From the NCBI GenBank assembly GCA_963801065.1, contig CAWDDG010000008.1, positions 558,001 through 622,000 of the forward strand: DNA of 64,000 nucleotides. The letters run 5' to 3'. Positions 7,690 through 15,471 of the stretch are shown piece by piece. The position numbers were made by a program, and so were the translations under genes. A model generated the notes under the pieces. The model saw only the letters and a list, made by a program, of their open reading frames with translations, was not told where the DNA came from and ran no database searches. Origin of the DNA: CAWDDG01 sp963801065. Lineage in GTDB: Bacteria > Actinomycetota > Actinomycetes > Jiangellales > Jiangellaceae. The first letter of the stretch is position 1, and each line of letters begins with the position of its first letter.

Positions 7690-8781
7690 ATGACGGTGTT
7701 GCTCATGATTGGCACTCGCAAGGGCCTGTGGCTCGCGCGCAGCGACGACGACCGACAGAGCTGGAAGCTCGACGGCCCGGAGTTCCTCATGCAGGAGATC
7801 CCGGCCTGCGCGATCGACACCCGCGGACCGACACCCCGGCTCCTCGCGGGCGCCCGCAGCGAGCAATGGGGTCCGTCGGTGTTCCACTCCGACGACCTCG
7901 GCGCCAGCTGGACCGAACCCGAGGACGGCGCGGTCCGCTTCCCTGCTGAGGCCGATGCCGCGGTCGCGGCGATCTGGCAGCTCCGGCCCGACACCGCCGA
8001 GCGGCCGAACGTCGTCTGGGCAGGTTCGGAGCCATCGGCGCTGTGGCGTTCCGACGACGGTGGCCAGACGTTCGCGCTGGTCGACGGGCTGTGGGACCAT
8101 CCGCATCGGCCGACCTGGGAGCCGGGCTTCGGCGGCCAGGCGATCCACACGGTGCTCCCGCACCCGACCGACGACTCGCGGGTGCTCGTCGCCATGTCGA
8201 CCGGCGGCGTCTATGTCAGCGGCGACGCGGGCAAGTCGTGGGAGCCGTCCAACACGGGGATCAGGGCCTACTTCCGGCCCGATCCGTGGCCCGAGTACGG
8301 CCAGTGCGTCCACAAGGTCGCTCGCGACTCGGCCGACCCGGAGCGGCTGTTCGCCCAGAGCCACCGCGGTGTCTACCGCTCCGACGACGGCGGCTCGAGC
8401 TGGACGTCCATCGCCGACGGGCTGCCGAGCGACTTCGGCTTCCCGATGGTCACACATCCGGCGCAGCCCGGTACGGCCTGGGTTGCGCCGCTCGTGGCCG
8501 ACGTCGAGCGGGTGCCGCCAGAGGGCGCGCTGCGGGTGTGGCGCACCACCGACTCCGGCGAGTCCTGGAGGTCGGTCTCGTCGGGTCTGCCGGAGGCGGG
8601 GTTCTATGCGGCGGTGATGCGCGACGCGTTCACGACCGACGACGTCGCCGGGTCGACCGGTCTCTACCTCGGCGCGCGTGACGGCTCCGTGTACGCAAGC
8701 GCCGACGAGGGCGAGACCTGGAGGGAGGTGGCGCGACACCTCCCCGACGTGCTCTGCGTGCGGGCTGCGGTGGTGTCGTGA
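7690..8781 (+). CDS. BNR/Asp-box repeat protein (sialidase-like or VPS10-like propeller)
   Basis: A 363-residue protein beginning VLLMIGTRKGLWLARSDDDRQSW. It contains repeated Asp-box motifs (S-x-D-x-G-x-T/S-W type): HSDDLGASW, SDDGGQTF, SGDAGKSW, SDDGGSSW, TTDSGESW, SADEGETW. This predicts a beta-propeller of about seven blades. There is no signal peptide, so it should be cytoplasmic. The sialidase catalytic Arg/Tyr/Asp set is not evident, so enzyme activity is doubtful. Its stop overlaps the start of the following MoaD-like gene, implying translational coupling. Confidence 0.85.
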   Translation: MTVLLMIGTRKGLWLARSDDDRQSWKLDGPEFLMQEIPACAIDTRGPTPRLLAGARSEQWGPSVFHSDDLGASWTEPEDGAVRFPAEADAAVAAIWQLRPDTAERPNVVWAGSEPSALWRSDDGGQTFALVDGLWDHPHRPTWEPGFGGQAIHTVLPHPTDDSRVLVAMSTGGVYVSGDAGKSWEPSNTGIRAYFRPDPWPEYGQCVHKVARDSADPERLFAQSHRGVYRSDDGGSSWTSIADGLPSDFGFPMVTHPAQPGTAWVAPLVADVERVPPEGALRVWRTTDSGESWRSVSSGLPEAGFYAAVMRDAFTTDDVAGSTGLYLGARDGSVYASADEGETWREVARHLPDVLCVRAAVVS

Positions 8782-9062
8782 AGGTGACGGTCCGGCTTCC
8801 CGGGGCGCTGCGCGAGCTGGCCCGCGGGGAGCGTGCGGTCGTCGTCGAGCTGGAGGAGCCGGCCTCGGTCGGCACGTTGCTCGACGTGCTGGCGGAGCGG
8901 TTGCCGGCCGTCGAGCGCCGGATCCGCGACGAGACGGGCACGCTGCGCCGCCACGTCAACGTGTTCGTCGGCGAGGCCAACGTCCGCGACGGTGCGGGCC
9001 TCGGCGAGCCGTTGACCGACGGTGCGGAGGTTCACGTCATCCCGGCCGTGTCCGGCGGCTGA
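8778..9062 (+). CDS. MoaD/ThiS-family ubiquitin-like sulfur carrier protein
   Basis: A 94-residue beta-grasp protein. It starts KVTVRLPGALRELARG, has the central ASVGTLLDVLAERLP and NVFVGEANVRDGAGLGEPLTDGAEVHVIPAVSGG, and ends in the Gly-Gly tail that is adenylated and thiocarboxylated in sulfur carriers. The GTG start overlaps the stop of the BNR-repeat gene (GTGA). No MoaE, ThiG or E1-like enzyme gene is next to it. It may serve molybdopterin synthesis or another sulfur transfer; the tight link to a propeller protein suggests a dedicated partner. Confidence 0.9.
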   Translation: MKVTVRLPGALRELARGERAVVVELEEPASVGTLLDVLAERLPAVERRIRDETGTLRRHVNVFVGEANVRDGAGLGEPLTDGAEVHVIPAVSGG

Positions 9063-9108
9063 CGCCGGCACCCCGGGCATGTGTCGTCCGGGGGGCGGAC
9101 GTCGCGTC

Positions 9109-9135
9109 TTCGATACTGGACAGCCGGTCTAGCGT
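9109..9135 (+). promoter_or_regulatory. candidate ilvD promoter, leaderless transcript
   Basis: TAGCGT at 9130-9135 is a good actinobacterial -10 box, with TTCGAT at 9109-9114 as a weak -35 (15-base gap). The ilvD ATG follows nine bases later at 9144 and no ribosome-binding site is seen, so the mRNA probably begins at or next to the start codon. Confidence 0.5.
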
Positions 9136-9143
9136 GGGCGGCT

Positions 9144-10832
9144 ATGACCACTCCACCCGTTCCGGACCTGAAGCCGAGGTCGCGCGAGGTCACCGACGGT
9201 CTCGAGCGCGCCGGGGCCCGCGGGATGCTCCGTGCAGTCGGCATGACCGACGACGACTGGGAGAAGCCGCAGATCGGCGTCGGGTCGTCCTGGAACGAGA
9301 TCACCCCGTGCAACCTCTCGCTCGACCGGCTGGCCAAGGCGGCCAAGAACGGCGTGCACGCGGCCGGCGGCTTCCCGCTGGAGTTCGGCACGATCTCGGT
9401 CTCCGATGGCATCTCCATGGGGCACGAGGGGATGCACTACTCGCTGGTGTCTCGCGAGGTCATCGCCGACTCGGTGGAGACGGTCTTCGGCGCCGAGCGC
9501 CTCGACGGCGCCGTCCTGCTCGCGGGCTGCGACAAGTCCGAGCCGGCGATGCTCATGGCCGCGGCCCGCCTCGACGTCGCTGCCGTCTTCCTGTACGCCG
9601 GCTCGACTCTTCCCGGCCGGTTGGGCGACCGCGAGGTCACGATCGTGGATGCGTTCGAGGCCGTCGGTGCGTGCGCTCGCGGCCTGATCACCCGCGAGGA
9701 CGTTGACGCGATCGAGCGTGCCGTCTGTCCCGGCGAGGGCGCATGTGGCGGCATGTTCACGGCGAACACCATGGCCAGCGCCGCCGAGGCCCTGGGCATG
9801 TCCCTGCCCGGGAGCGCCGCGCCGCCTGCCGTTGACCGTCGCCGCGACGGCTTCGCACGTCGGTCGGGAGAGGCGGTCGTAGAACTGCTGCGGCAGGGCA
9901 TCACCACTCGCGACATCCTGACCCGGGACGCCTTCGAGAACGCGATCGCCGTGGTCATGGCCCTCGGCGGCTCGACCAACGCAGTCCTGCACCTGATGGC
10001 GATCGCGCACGAGGCCGAGGTCGCCCTCGACCTCGACGACTTCAACCGGATCGGCGACCGGGTGCCCCACCTGGCCGATGTCAAGCCGTTCGGCCGGTAC
10101 GTCATGACCGACGTCGACCGGATCGGGGGCGTCCCGGTGGTCATGCGGGCGCTGCTCGACGCCGGCCTGTTGCATGGCGGCTGCCTCACCGTCACCGGCA
10201 CGACGATGGCCGAGAACCTCGAGACGATCGCGCCACCCGACCCGGACGGCAAGATCATCCATGCGCTCGGCGACCCGATCCACCGCACCGGTGGGCTGAC
10301 GATCCTGCGCGGTTCGCTCGCCCCGGACGGCGCCGTGGTCAAGACCGCCGGGTTCGACGCCGTCGTGTTCGAGGGCACGGCCCGGGTGTTCGACGGTGAA
10401 CAGGCCGCGATGGACGCGGTCGCCAACGGCACCGTTCGTGCCGGCGATGCCGTCATCATCCGGTACGAGGGGCCGAAAGGCGGTCCTGGCATGCGTGAGA
10501 TGCTCGCGGTGACCAGCGCGATCAAGGGCGCCGGCCTGGGTAAGGACGTTCTGCTCGTCACCGATGGCCGTTTTTCCGGCGGTACTACTGGCCTGTGCAT
10601 CGGGCACGTGGCGCCCGAGGCCGTCGACGGGGGACCGGTGGCCTTCGTGCGCGACGGCGACCGGATCAGGCTCGACGTGACGGCCCGGTCCCTCGACCTG
10701 CTCGTCGACGAGACCGAGCTCGCAGCGCGGCGCGACGGCTGGGCCCCGCCGCCCGCGAAACATCAGCGGGGCGTGCTGGCCAAGTACGCGCGCCTGGTCG
10801 GGTCGGCGGCGACGGGTGCCGTCTGCGACTGA
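9144..10832 (+). CDS. ilvD: dihydroxy-acid dehydratase
   Basis: A 562-residue IlvD/Edd family enzyme that makes the 2-keto acids for valine and isoleucine. Visible landmarks: LKPRSREVTDGLERAGARGMLRAVG, IGVGSSWNEITPCN, the cluster-binding region AGCDKSEPAMLMAAARLD, GEGACGGMFTANTMASAAEALGMSLPGSA, and PGMREMLAVTSAI with DGRFSGGT near the C-terminus. The Cys residues in CN, GCDKS and GACGG fit Fe-S coordination. The ATG at 9144 follows a -10 box directly. Transcribed alone, ahead of a GGDEF gene and ilvB. Confidence 0.97.
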   Translation: MTTPPVPDLKPRSREVTDGLERAGARGMLRAVGMTDDDWEKPQIGVGSSWNEITPCNLSLDRLAKAAKNGVHAAGGFPLEFGTISVSDGISMGHEGMHYSLVSREVIADSVETVFGAERLDGAVLLAGCDKSEPAMLMAAARLDVAAVFLYAGSTLPGRLGDREVTIVDAFEAVGACARGLITREDVDAIERAVCPGEGACGGMFTANTMASAAEALGMSLPGSAAPPAVDRRRDGFARRSGEAVVELLRQGITTRDILTRDAFENAIAVVMALGGSTNAVLHLMAIAHEAEVALDLDDFNRIGDRVPHLADVKPFGRYVMTDVDRIGGVPVVMRALLDAGLLHGGCLTVTGTTMAENLETIAPPDPDGKIIHALGDPIHRTGGLTILRGSLAPDGAVVKTAGFDAVVFEGTARVFDGEQAAMDAVANGTVRAGDAVIIRYEGPKGGPGMREMLAVTSAIKGAGLGKDVLLVTDGRFSGGTTGLCIGHVAPEAVDGGPVAFVRDGDRIRLDVTARSLDLLVDETELAARRDGWAPPPAKHQRGVLAKYARLVGSAATGAVCD

Positions 10833-10889
10833 CCGGAGTCCGCGCAACGTCTGACGGTCGACTCTGCCGTCCCGGCGTAGCGTCGGGCC

Positions 10890-11555
10890 ATGTCCTCCTT
10901 CTCCGCGCGCTGTGCGGCCGCATACGCATTGCCGGTCATGATCGTCGCGGCGGCCGCCTGGTGGCAGGCGGCCGGTTGGCCGACCACCGTCGCCGTCGTC
11001 TGCGCCGCCGCCGTTGCGACGTGGCAGTGGGTCCTGCTTCGCCGCCACCTCCGGTTGGCGCGGCGGGTGAACCGCGACCCGCTGACCGGCCTGCCCAACC
11101 GTGCGTCCCTGATCGAGCAGCTTCAGTCGTTGCTGAGCTCGAGCGCGACGGTCGGGCTGGTCTTCATCGACCTGGATCGCTTCAAGGGCGTCAACGACAG
11201 CCACGGGCACGTCGTGGGCGACCTGGCGCTCGTCGACATCGCCCACCGGTTGCGACGGGTGAGCGGGCGTGACGCCGTCGTCGCACGCTACGGCGGCGAC
11301 GAGTTCGCGCTCGTCGTCCCGGGCGGCGAGGCCGAAGCCGCCGCGCAGCGGGTCGAGGCCTGCCTGCGTCCTCCGGTTCGGGTCGGGGATGTGGATGTGC
11401 ACCTGTCCGCGAGCGTGGGCGTCGCGGTCGCCTCCGGTCGCAGCGTGGAGGACCTCATGACGACGGCTGACGCGGCGATGTACGAGGTCAAGCGGGGTAG
11501 GACCGGCATCCGGACAGCCGTCCCGAATCGCGAGACGCTGGTGGCGTCGCCTTGA
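10890..11555 (+). CDS. GGDEF-domain protein, probable diguanylate cyclase
   Basis: A 221-residue membrane protein. Two hydrophobic helices occupy residues 1-55 (ALPVMIVAAAAWWQA and TVAVVCAAAVATWQWVLL). A GGDEF domain follows: RDPLTGLPNRASLIEQ, FIDLDRFKGVNDSHGHVVGD, the active site RYGGDEFALV, and a final TADAAMYEVKRG. The intact GGDEF and N/D residues suggest active c-di-GMP synthesis. No EAL domain is present. The ATG lies seven bases after a TAGCGT box (10878-10883), so the transcript is probably leaderless. Confidence 0.92.
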   Translation: MSSFSARCAAAYALPVMIVAAAAWWQAAGWPTTVAVVCAAAVATWQWVLLRRHLRLARRVNRDPLTGLPNRASLIEQLQSLLSSSATVGLVFIDLDRFKGVNDSHGHVVGDLALVDIAHRLRRVSGRDAVVARYGGDEFALVVPGGEAEAAAQRVEACLRPPVRVGDVDVHLSASVGVAVASGRSVEDLMTTADAAMYEVKRGRTGIRTAVPNRETLVASP

Positions 11556-11588
11556 CGCGTTCGACCGTGGTGCGGAAGCGTGCCCTTC

Positions 11589-11630
11589 GTGCAGGCCAGG
11601 ATCCTCGTACTCGGACAGCGCGTCGGCTGA
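11589..11630 (+). CDS. leader peptide of the ilvB operon
   Basis: A 13-codon frame beginning GTG at 11589, with GGAAG at 11574-11578 as ribosome-binding site, encodes MQARILVLGQRVG. It has the control run Ile-Leu-Val-Leu. It is followed by a terminator-like hairpin at 11649-11684 and then ilvB. This is the layout of ribosome-mediated attenuation known from actinobacterial ilvBNC leaders: stalling at scarce Ile/Leu/Val codons would favour read-through. The peptide is inferred from codon content and position. Confidence 0.7.
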   Translation: MQARILVLGQRVG

Positions 11631-11648
11631 CCCAGCCGGTCGACGCGC

Positions 11649-11684
11649 GACCCCTCGTGAGCCTTCGGGCCGGGGGGTCTTTTC
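11649..11684 (+). terminator. attenuator terminator hairpin of the ilvB leader
   Basis: GACCCC (11649-11654) pairs with GGGGTC (11674-11679), with further pairing inside, and TCTTTTC follows. It lies between the Ile-Leu-Val leader peptide and the ilvB start, so it should work as a conditional terminator. Confidence 0.75.
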
Positions 11685-11724
11685 ATTGCCAGAACCAGCG
11701 ACCAGCGCATCTCGAAAGGCGGCC

Positions 11725-13488
11725 ATGTCTCTGCCAGACCTCCCCGGGACCACCATGACGGGAGCGGCGAGCCTGATCCGCTCACTGGAGTCGGCGGGCG
11801 TCGAGACCGTGTTCGGCATCCCGGGCGGCGCGATCCTCCCCGCGTACGACCCGCTGCTCGACTCGACCAAGATCCGCCACATCCTGGTCCGGCACGAGCA
11901 GGGAGCAGGCCACGCCGCCGAGGGGTACGCGCTTGCCACGGGCCGCGTGGGGGTGTGCATGGCGACCAGCGGTCCGGGCGCGACCAACCTGGTCACCCCG
12001 ATCGCCGACGCCCACATGGACTCGGTCCCGCTGGTGGCTGTCACGGGCCAGGTGCCGAGCGCCGCGATCGGCACCGACGCCTTCCAGGAGGCCGACATCC
12101 GTGGCATCACGATGCCGATCACCAAGCACAACTACCTGGTCACCGATCCCGCCGAGATTCCGCGGACGATCGCGGAGGCCTTCCACATCGCGTCGACCGG
12201 GCGACCGGGACCGGTGCTCGTCGACATCGCGAAGGATACCTTGCAGGCGACGACCAGGTTCGAGTGGCCTGCCGAGCTCGACCTGCCCGGTTATCGCCCC
12301 ATCCTCCGGCCCCACTCGAAACAGGTCCGGGAGGCCGCCCGGCTCATCGCCGGAGCACGCCGGCCCATCCTCTACGTCGGCGGCGGTGTACTGCGGGCCC
12401 GTGCCTCGGCGGAGCTCCGCCGCCTCGTCGAGCTCTCCGGGATACCGGTCGTCACGACCCTGACCGCACGCGGCGCCTTCCCGGACAGCGATCCGCGACA
12501 CCTCGGCATGCCCGGCATGCACGGGACCGTCGCGGCCGTGACCGGCTTGCAGAAGGCCGACCTGATCATCGCGCTGGGGGCGCGGTTCGACGATCGGGTC
12601 ACGGGGAAGCTGTCGACATTCGCGCCCGAGGCGACCGTGATCCACGCCGACATCGATCCGGCCGAGATCTCGAAGAACCGGTTCGCAGACGTGCCGATCG
12701 TCGGTGACTGCCGGGAGGTGATCGCCGACCTGGTGGTCGCCATCGAAGCCGAGAAAACCGCGGGCCGCCAGGGAGACTACGCGGCGTGGTGGAAGCAGAT
12801 CGAAGGCTGGCTTCGGCGCTTCCCGCTGGGGTACGCCGCGTCCGACGACGGAGAGCTGGCACCGCAGTACGTCATCGAGCGGCTTGGCGCCATGGTCGGC
12901 CCGGACGCCCTGTACGTCGCCGGCGTCGGCCAGCACCAGATGTGGGCGGCGCAGTTCATCTCCTACGAGAAGCCCGGCACCTGGCTGAACTCGGGCGGTC
13001 TCGGCACCATGGGCTTCGCGGTCCCGGCGGCGATGGGCGCCAAGGTGGGCCGCCCGGAGGCCACGGTCTGGGCGATCGACGGAGACGGCTGCTTCCAGAT
13101 GACCAACCAGGAGCTCGCGACCTGCGCCATCGAGGGCATCCCGATCAAGGTCGCCGTCATCAACAACGCGAGTCTCGGCATGGTCCGTCAGTGGCAGACC
13201 CTGTTCTACAACTCGCGCTACTCCAACACCGACCTGGACAGCCGGCGCATCCCCGACTTCGCGAAGCTCGCCGAGGCCTACGGCTGCGTCGGCCTGCGCT
13301 GTGACGCGGCCGCCGACGTCGACGCCACGATCGACAAGGCGATGGCCGTCGACGACCGGCCGGTCGTCGTCGACTTCGGCGTGCACCGCGACGCGATGGT
13401 GTGGCCGATGGTGGCGGCCGGCACCAGCAACGACGACATCCAGATTGCCCGTGGGATGGCGCCGGATTGGGACCGGAGTGACGACTGA
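11725..13488 (+). CDS. ilvB: acetolactate synthase large subunit
   Basis: A 587-residue thiamine-diphosphate enzyme making acetolactate or acetohydroxybutyrate, first common step of Val/Leu/Ile synthesis. Features: the activating Glu in VRHEQGAGHAAEGYA, ATSGPGATNLVT, the FAD-binding middle domain (IVALGARFDDRVTGK region), and the ThDP/Mg motif DGDGCFQMTNQELATC with NNASLGMVRQWQ. ATG at 11725 has AAAGG shortly upstream. It is the first gene of ilvB-ilvN-ilvC, controlled by the leader at 11589-11684. Its last codons are copied into a tandem repeat before ilvN. Confidence 0.97.
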   Translation: MSLPDLPGTTMTGAASLIRSLESAGVETVFGIPGGAILPAYDPLLDSTKIRHILVRHEQGAGHAAEGYALATGRVGVCMATSGPGATNLVTPIADAHMDSVPLVAVTGQVPSAAIGTDAFQEADIRGITMPITKHNYLVTDPAEIPRTIAEAFHIASTGRPGPVLVDIAKDTLQATTRFEWPAELDLPGYRPILRPHSKQVREAARLIAGARRPILYVGGGVLRARASAELRRLVELSGIPVVTTLTARGAFPDSDPRHLGMPGMHGTVAAVTGLQKADLIIALGARFDDRVTGKLSTFAPEATVIHADIDPAEISKNRFADVPIVGDCREVIADLVVAIEAEKTAGRQGDYAAWWKQIEGWLRRFPLGYAASDDGELAPQYVIERLGAMVGPDALYVAGVGQHQMWAAQFISYEKPGTWLNSGGLGTMGFAVPAAMGAKVGRPEATVWAIDGDGCFQMTNQELATCAIEGIPIKVAVINNASLGMVRQWQTLFYNSRYSNTDLDSRRIPDFAKLAEAYGCVGLRCDAAADVDATIDKAMAVDDRPVVVDFGVHRDAMVWPMVAAGTSNDDIQIARGMAPDWDRSDD

Positions 13489-13659
13489 GGTGCAGGTCGT
13501 CCCGTCGCGCGAGCGAAGCGAGGGCAGGGCGGCCGGAGCCGAGGGAGGACACGACCAGGGGGAATCGAGTGACGACTGAGGTGCAGGTCGTCCCGTCGCG
13601 CGAGCGAAGCGAGGGCAGGGCGGCCGGAGCCGAGGGAGGACACGACCAGAGGGAATCGA
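13478..13659 (+). repeat. two tandem 91-bp repeats between ilvB and ilvN
   Basis: Units at 13478-13568 and 13569-13659 are nearly identical and start with GTGACGACTGAG, which also begins ilvN at 13660 as a third partial copy. The unit covers the last codons and stop of ilvB and the spacer, including the palindromic motif GCGAGCGAAGCGAG. The second copy thus carries a decoy ilvN-like start at 13569 followed by about 34 open codons. Confidence 0.95.
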
Positions 13660-14196
13660 GTGACGACTGAGATGAGCAAGCACACCCTGTCCGTCCTGGT
13701 CGAGAACAAGCCCGGCGTGCTGGCCCGGATCGCCGCGCTGTTCTCGCGCCGGGGCTTCAACATCGACTCGCTCGCGGTCGGGCCTACCGAGCATCCGTCG
13801 GTCTCCCGGATGACCGTCGTCGTGGATGTCGAGGACCAGCCCCTCGAGCAGGTCACCAAGCAGCTCAACAAGCTGGTCAACGTGATCAAGATCGTCGAGC
13901 TCGATGCGGCGCAGTCGGTGCAACGGGAGCTCCTGCTGCTCAAGGTCAGGGCCGATCTCGACTCGCGTTCACACATCCTCGAGACCGTGCAGCTCTTCCG
14001 CGCCAAGGTCGTCGACGTCGCGTCAGATGCGGTCACGATCGAGGCGACCGGGTCGGCCGACAAGCTGGACGCGCTGCTCCGAGTGCTCGAACCCTTCGGG
14101 ATCCGCGAGCTCGTCCAGTCCGGCGTGGTCGCAGTCGGGCGTGGCTCCCGCTCGATCACCGACCGGGCTCTGCGCCCGCTCGACCGTCCCGCTTAG
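13660..14196 (+). CDS. ilvN: acetolactate synthase small (regulatory) subunit
   Basis: A 178-residue protein with an N-terminal ACT domain (HTLSVLVENKPGVLARIAALFSRRGFNIDSLAVG, residues 6-80) that binds valine for feedback control, and a C-terminal ALS-ss domain (LLLKVRADLDSRSHILETVQLFRAKVVDV). GTG at 13660 is preferred because GAGGGAA lies at 13648-13654; ATG at 13672 is the alternative. Located after a tandem repeat that duplicates its initiation region. Confidence 0.96.
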   Translation: MTTEMSKHTLSVLVENKPGVLARIAALFSRRGFNIDSLAVGPTEHPSVSRMTVVVDVEDQPLEQVTKQLNKLVNVIKIVELDAAQSVQRELLLLKVRADLDSRSHILETVQLFRAKVVDVASDAVTIEATGSADKLDALLRVLEPFGIRELVQSGVVAVGRGSRSITDRALRPLDRPA

Positions 14197-14242
14197 ACCC
14201 CCGTCTCACCCCTAACGCAGATGAGAGAAGGAGTTGCCCGAC

Positions 14243-15271
14243 GTGGCTGAACTGTTCTACGACGACGACGCCGACATGTCGATGATCCAGCACCGCAACG
14301 TGGCCGTGCTCGGCTACGGCAGCCAGGGGCACGCCCATGCCTTGAGCCTGCGCGACTCCGGAGTCGACGTGCGCGTCGGCCTGCCGGAGGGGTCGAACAG
14401 CCGGCCCAAGGCCCAGATCGAGGGACTTCGCGTCGTGACTCCGTACGAGGCCTGCGAAGAGGCCGACCTGGTCGTGATCCTCGCTCCCGACCCTGTCCAG
14501 CGGCACCTCTACACGGACGCGGTCGAGCCCAACCTCGTCGACGGCGACGCATTGTTCTTCGGACACGGGTTCAACATCAGGTTCGGCTACGTGAAGCCAC
14601 CCGCCGGCGTCGACGTGTGCATGGTGGCGCCCAAGGGACCTGGCCACCTGGTTCGCCGCGAGTTCTCCGACGGACGTGGCGTGCCAGTGCTCGTCGCTGT
14701 CGAGCAGGACGCCACCGGTCACGCCTGGCCGTTGACGCTCGCGTACGCCAAGGCCATCGGCGGCCTGCGTGCCGGCGGGATCAGGACCACCTTCACCGAG
14801 GAGACGGAGACGGACCTCTTCGGCGAGCAGGCCGTTCTGTGCGGCGGCGTCTCCCGGCTGGTGCAGACCGGATTCGAGACGCTGACCGAGGCCGGCTACC
14901 AGCCCGAGATCGCCTACTTCGAGTGTCTGCACGAGCTCAAGCTGATCGTCGACCTGATGTACGAGGGTGGCATTGCCAAGCAGCGTTGGTCGGTGTCCGA
15001 CACCGCCGAGTACGGCGACTACACATCCGGCCCGAAGATCATCGACGAGTCGGTGAAGCAACGGATGAAGCAGATCCTGCGCGAGGTCCAGGACGGGTCG
15101 TGGGCCGCTGGCTTCATCGCCGACCAGGATGCCGGCGCGCCGGAGTTCAAGCGGCTGCGCGCAGAGGGGGAGCAGCACCCGATCGAGGCCACCGGTCGCG
15201 AGTTGCGCAAGCTCATGAGCTGGGTGAAGTCGAGCGACGACGATTACACCGAGGGCACAGCCGCCCGCTGA
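14243..15271 (+). CDS. ilvC: ketol-acid reductoisomerase (NADP+)
   Basis: A 342-residue class I enzyme converting acetolactate or acetohydroxybutyrate to the dihydroxy acid. It has the Rossmann motif VAVLGYGSQGHAHALSLRDSG, FGHGFNI, VAPKGPGHLVRREF, and the metal-binding knotted domain with DLFGEQAVLCGG, EIAYFECLHELKLIVDLMYEGG and SDTAEYGDY. GTG at 14243 is chosen over the TTG at 14234 because GAAGGAG (14226-14232) gives a ten-base spacing. Third gene of the ilvBNC operon. Confidence 0.97.
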   Translation: MAELFYDDDADMSMIQHRNVAVLGYGSQGHAHALSLRDSGVDVRVGLPEGSNSRPKAQIEGLRVVTPYEACEEADLVVILAPDPVQRHLYTDAVEPNLVDGDALFFGHGFNIRFGYVKPPAGVDVCMVAPKGPGHLVRREFSDGRGVPVLVAVEQDATGHAWPLTLAYAKAIGGLRAGGIRTTFTEETETDLFGEQAVLCGGVSRLVQTGFETLTEAGYQPEIAYFECLHELKLIVDLMYEGGIAKQRWSVSDTAEYGDYTSGPKIIDESVKQRMKQILREVQDGSWAAGFIADQDAGAPEFKRLRAEGEQHPIEATGRELRKLMSWVKSSDDDYTEGTAAR

Positions 15272-15289
15272 CCGTCGGTTGCGTGGGAG

Positions 15290-15338
15290 GTGTCGCGTCC
15301 GCTCTGGGTGAGAGAGGAACGCCGATCGGACGCGACAC
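15290..15338 (+). promoter_or_regulatory. perfect 12-bp inverted repeat between ilvC and serA
   Basis: GTGTCGCGTCCG (15290-15301) pairs with CGGACGCGACAC (15327-15338) across a 25-base loop. There is no T-tract, so it may be a non-classical terminator for ilvC, an RNA processing site, or part of the serA leader. A possible -10-like GGATAAACT lies downstream near 15397. Confidence 0.5.
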
Positions 15339-15471
15339 ATCCACCCTCGATTTGCATCGCCGCGGCGCCGTCGGTGACGTGGTCGATCGGAGCTGGGGAT
15401 AAACTCCCGGGGTCGGGCCCACTGTTGCGCTCCGTCACCGCATGTACGACGCGAGTAAGGGTGCACCTGTC

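Noticed and set aside
9129..12131. 1000-codon open frame on the minus strand across ilvD, the GGDEF gene and the start of ilvB
   Set aside because: It is antisense to three well-supported genes and has no protein-like motifs; long antisense frames are normal in such GC-rich DNA.
11782..13923. 713-codon minus-strand frame opposite ilvB and ilvN
   Set aside because: Composition and periodicity follow the plus-strand genes; no recognisable domain.
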